Below are positions 5,653-6,388 of a stretch of 6,388 nt of DNA, in pieces. The position numbers and the translations under genes were made by a program. Positions within the stretch are counted from its first letter, which is position 1; each line of letters starts with the position of its first letter. The stretch spans positions 22,594-28,981 of the forward strand of contig DLSG01000099.1 in assembly GCA_002501285.1 (NCBI GenBank), given 5' to 3'. The DNA comes from Christensenella sp. UBA7868 (lineage in GTDB: Bacteria; Bacillota; Clostridia; Christensenellales; UBA1242). The notes under the pieces are model-generated. The model made no database searches and was not told where the DNA came from. It saw only the letters and a list, made by a program, of their open reading frames with translations.

Positions 5653-6388
5653 GTGAAAAAATTACTTACTAGTTTAGCACTCATATTGCTTCTTGGCATG
5701 AACTGCCTTCTTTCGGCTTGCAGTTTGGTTACTATAAATAATACAAAATATTTAAAACAAGTTGTGGCAAGTGTAGATGAAATTAAAATTACTATGGAAG
5801 ATTTAGTGCTTGGTTATAATAGTTTTGGATACAATTATGTTCAGCAAAATTCTTATACGCAAGAACAAGCTGTGAAACAAACTTTAGAAGATTTAATTAA
5901 CAGAGAACTTATCTTAAAAAAGGCAAAAGATAAATTTGGTGAACTTTCAATTACTAAACAAAACGAAGTTTGGAAAGAAGTTTACGATTATGTAAATAGT
6001 CAAGTAAAAACTTATGTTGATGAAATTGTTAAAAGTGAAAATTTAACTCTTCCAACTTTTGACGAAGAAAGCAGTGAAGATGTAACTAAATTTTCACCTT
6101 ACGAGAAAAAAGTTACAAGAAAATTAAATGAAGATGGCGTAACCTACACATATTCACGTGTTGTTGAAGAAAAAGAAGAACTTGATACAAGTCTAATCGA
6201 ATTTGAATTAACAGAGTATGGTATTGAAGGTCTAGCAAAAAGAGGATTTTCAAGATATATCAGTAAAGTTAAAAAGAGTCGTGACGAATATAAAGATTTA
6301 CTAGATGATGAAGTTTTCAAAAAAGAATGCGAAAGAATATATAAAATTTATGAAAAAAATAAATATGCAACAATGTTCCAAGAAGATT
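5653..6388 (+). CDS. SurA/PrsA-like lipoprotein chaperone, 3' end outside the window
   Basis: The first 245 codons of a membrane-anchored lipoprotein. The GTG start gives MKKLL, a hydrophobic stretch (about 4-20) and a lipobox L20-S-A-C23; C23 should be lipidated after signal peptidase II cleavage, placing the protein on the outer face of the membrane. Residues 37-100 resemble the SurA N-terminal domain: VVASVDEIKITMEDL corresponds to the family's VAxVNGxxIxxxD(F/L) strand, followed by a helix with the Q..LEDLINRELIL pattern. The rest (about 100-245) is a charged, Lys/Glu-rich helical region with an acidic stretch (FDEESSED, about 136-143). No parvulin (PpiC) isomerase motif is visible in this part; it may lie after the window end or be absent. 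Known relatives fold secreted proteins. A PrsA/SurA-like gene after mfd is a common clostridial arrangement. It has its own probable promoter, so it need not belong to the mfd operon. W107 is its only Trp so far. A foldase role is inferred, not shown. Confidence 0.75.
   Translation, partial: MKKLLTSLALILLLGMNCLLSACSLVTINNTKYLKQVVASVDEIKITMEDLVLGYNSFGYNYVQQNSYTQEQAVKQTLEDLINRELILKKAKDKFGELSITKQNEVWKEVYDYVNSQVKTYVDEIVKSENLTLPTFDEESSEDVTKFSPYEKKVTRKLNEDGVTYTYSRVVEEKEELDTSLIEFELTEYGIEGLAKRGFSRYISKVKKSRDEYKDLLDDEVFKKECERIYKIYEKNKYATMFQED

Noticed and set aside
1..6388. Mobile element, CRISPR array, phage or toxin-antitoxin system
   Set aside because: No transposase or integrase, spaced direct repeats, terminal repeats or small paired frames were found; gene content is housekeeping in a typical order.

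Overview
The window is an AT-rich stretch in which every gene lies on the + strand. It comes from a Bacillota-like bacterium. The order glmU-like / pth / mfd / SurA-PrsA-like lipoprotein is the familiar low-GC Gram-positive order, the last gene has a Gram-positive-style lipoprotein signal, and the ribosome binding sites are strong AGGAG types. Codons are A/T-ended and proteins are rich in Lys, Asn, Ile and Phe. Cysteine is fairly common in Mfd, which fits an anaerobe. TGA is a real stop (rlmH and pth), so genetic code 11 applies. An uncultured Clostridia-type lineage is my best guess, but the genus cannot be read from this sequence.

Layout: (1) 1-641 is an RNA-modification pair: the 3' end of rlmH (23S rRNA pseudouridine methyltransferase), overlapping by ATGA with tadA (tRNA wobble adenosine deaminase). 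(2) 632-673 is a compact boundary. The tadA stop codon sits in the loop of a terminator hairpin, whose 3' arm overlaps the -35 box of a good promoter for the next operon. (3) 726-5558 is a three-gene operon: a shortened, apparently degenerate GlmU homologue, pth (peptidyl-tRNA hydrolase) and mfd (transcription-repair coupling factor). Pth and mfd overlap by ATGA. (4) 5559-5652 is a 94-base spacer with a promoter and a hairpin next to a Shine-Dalgarno. (5) 5653-6388 is the 5' part of a lipoprotein with a SurA/PrsA-like chaperone N-terminus, cut by the window end.

Together the genes are housekeeping: ribosome and tRNA maturation, rescue of stalled peptidyl-tRNA, rescue of stalled RNA polymerase, and extracytoplasmic folding. 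Two points stand out. First, the protein at the glmU position keeps recognisable GlmU pieces (the FSDTPLI strand, the linker and the start of the left-handed beta-helix) but lacks the nucleotide-binding loop and the whole acetyltransferase active-site region; prs, often present between glmU and pth, is also absent. Second, tryptophan is nearly missing: none in the 1,606 residues of GlmU-like, Pth and Mfd, and only two in the whole window. I see no mobile element, CRISPR array, tRNA or rRNA gene.
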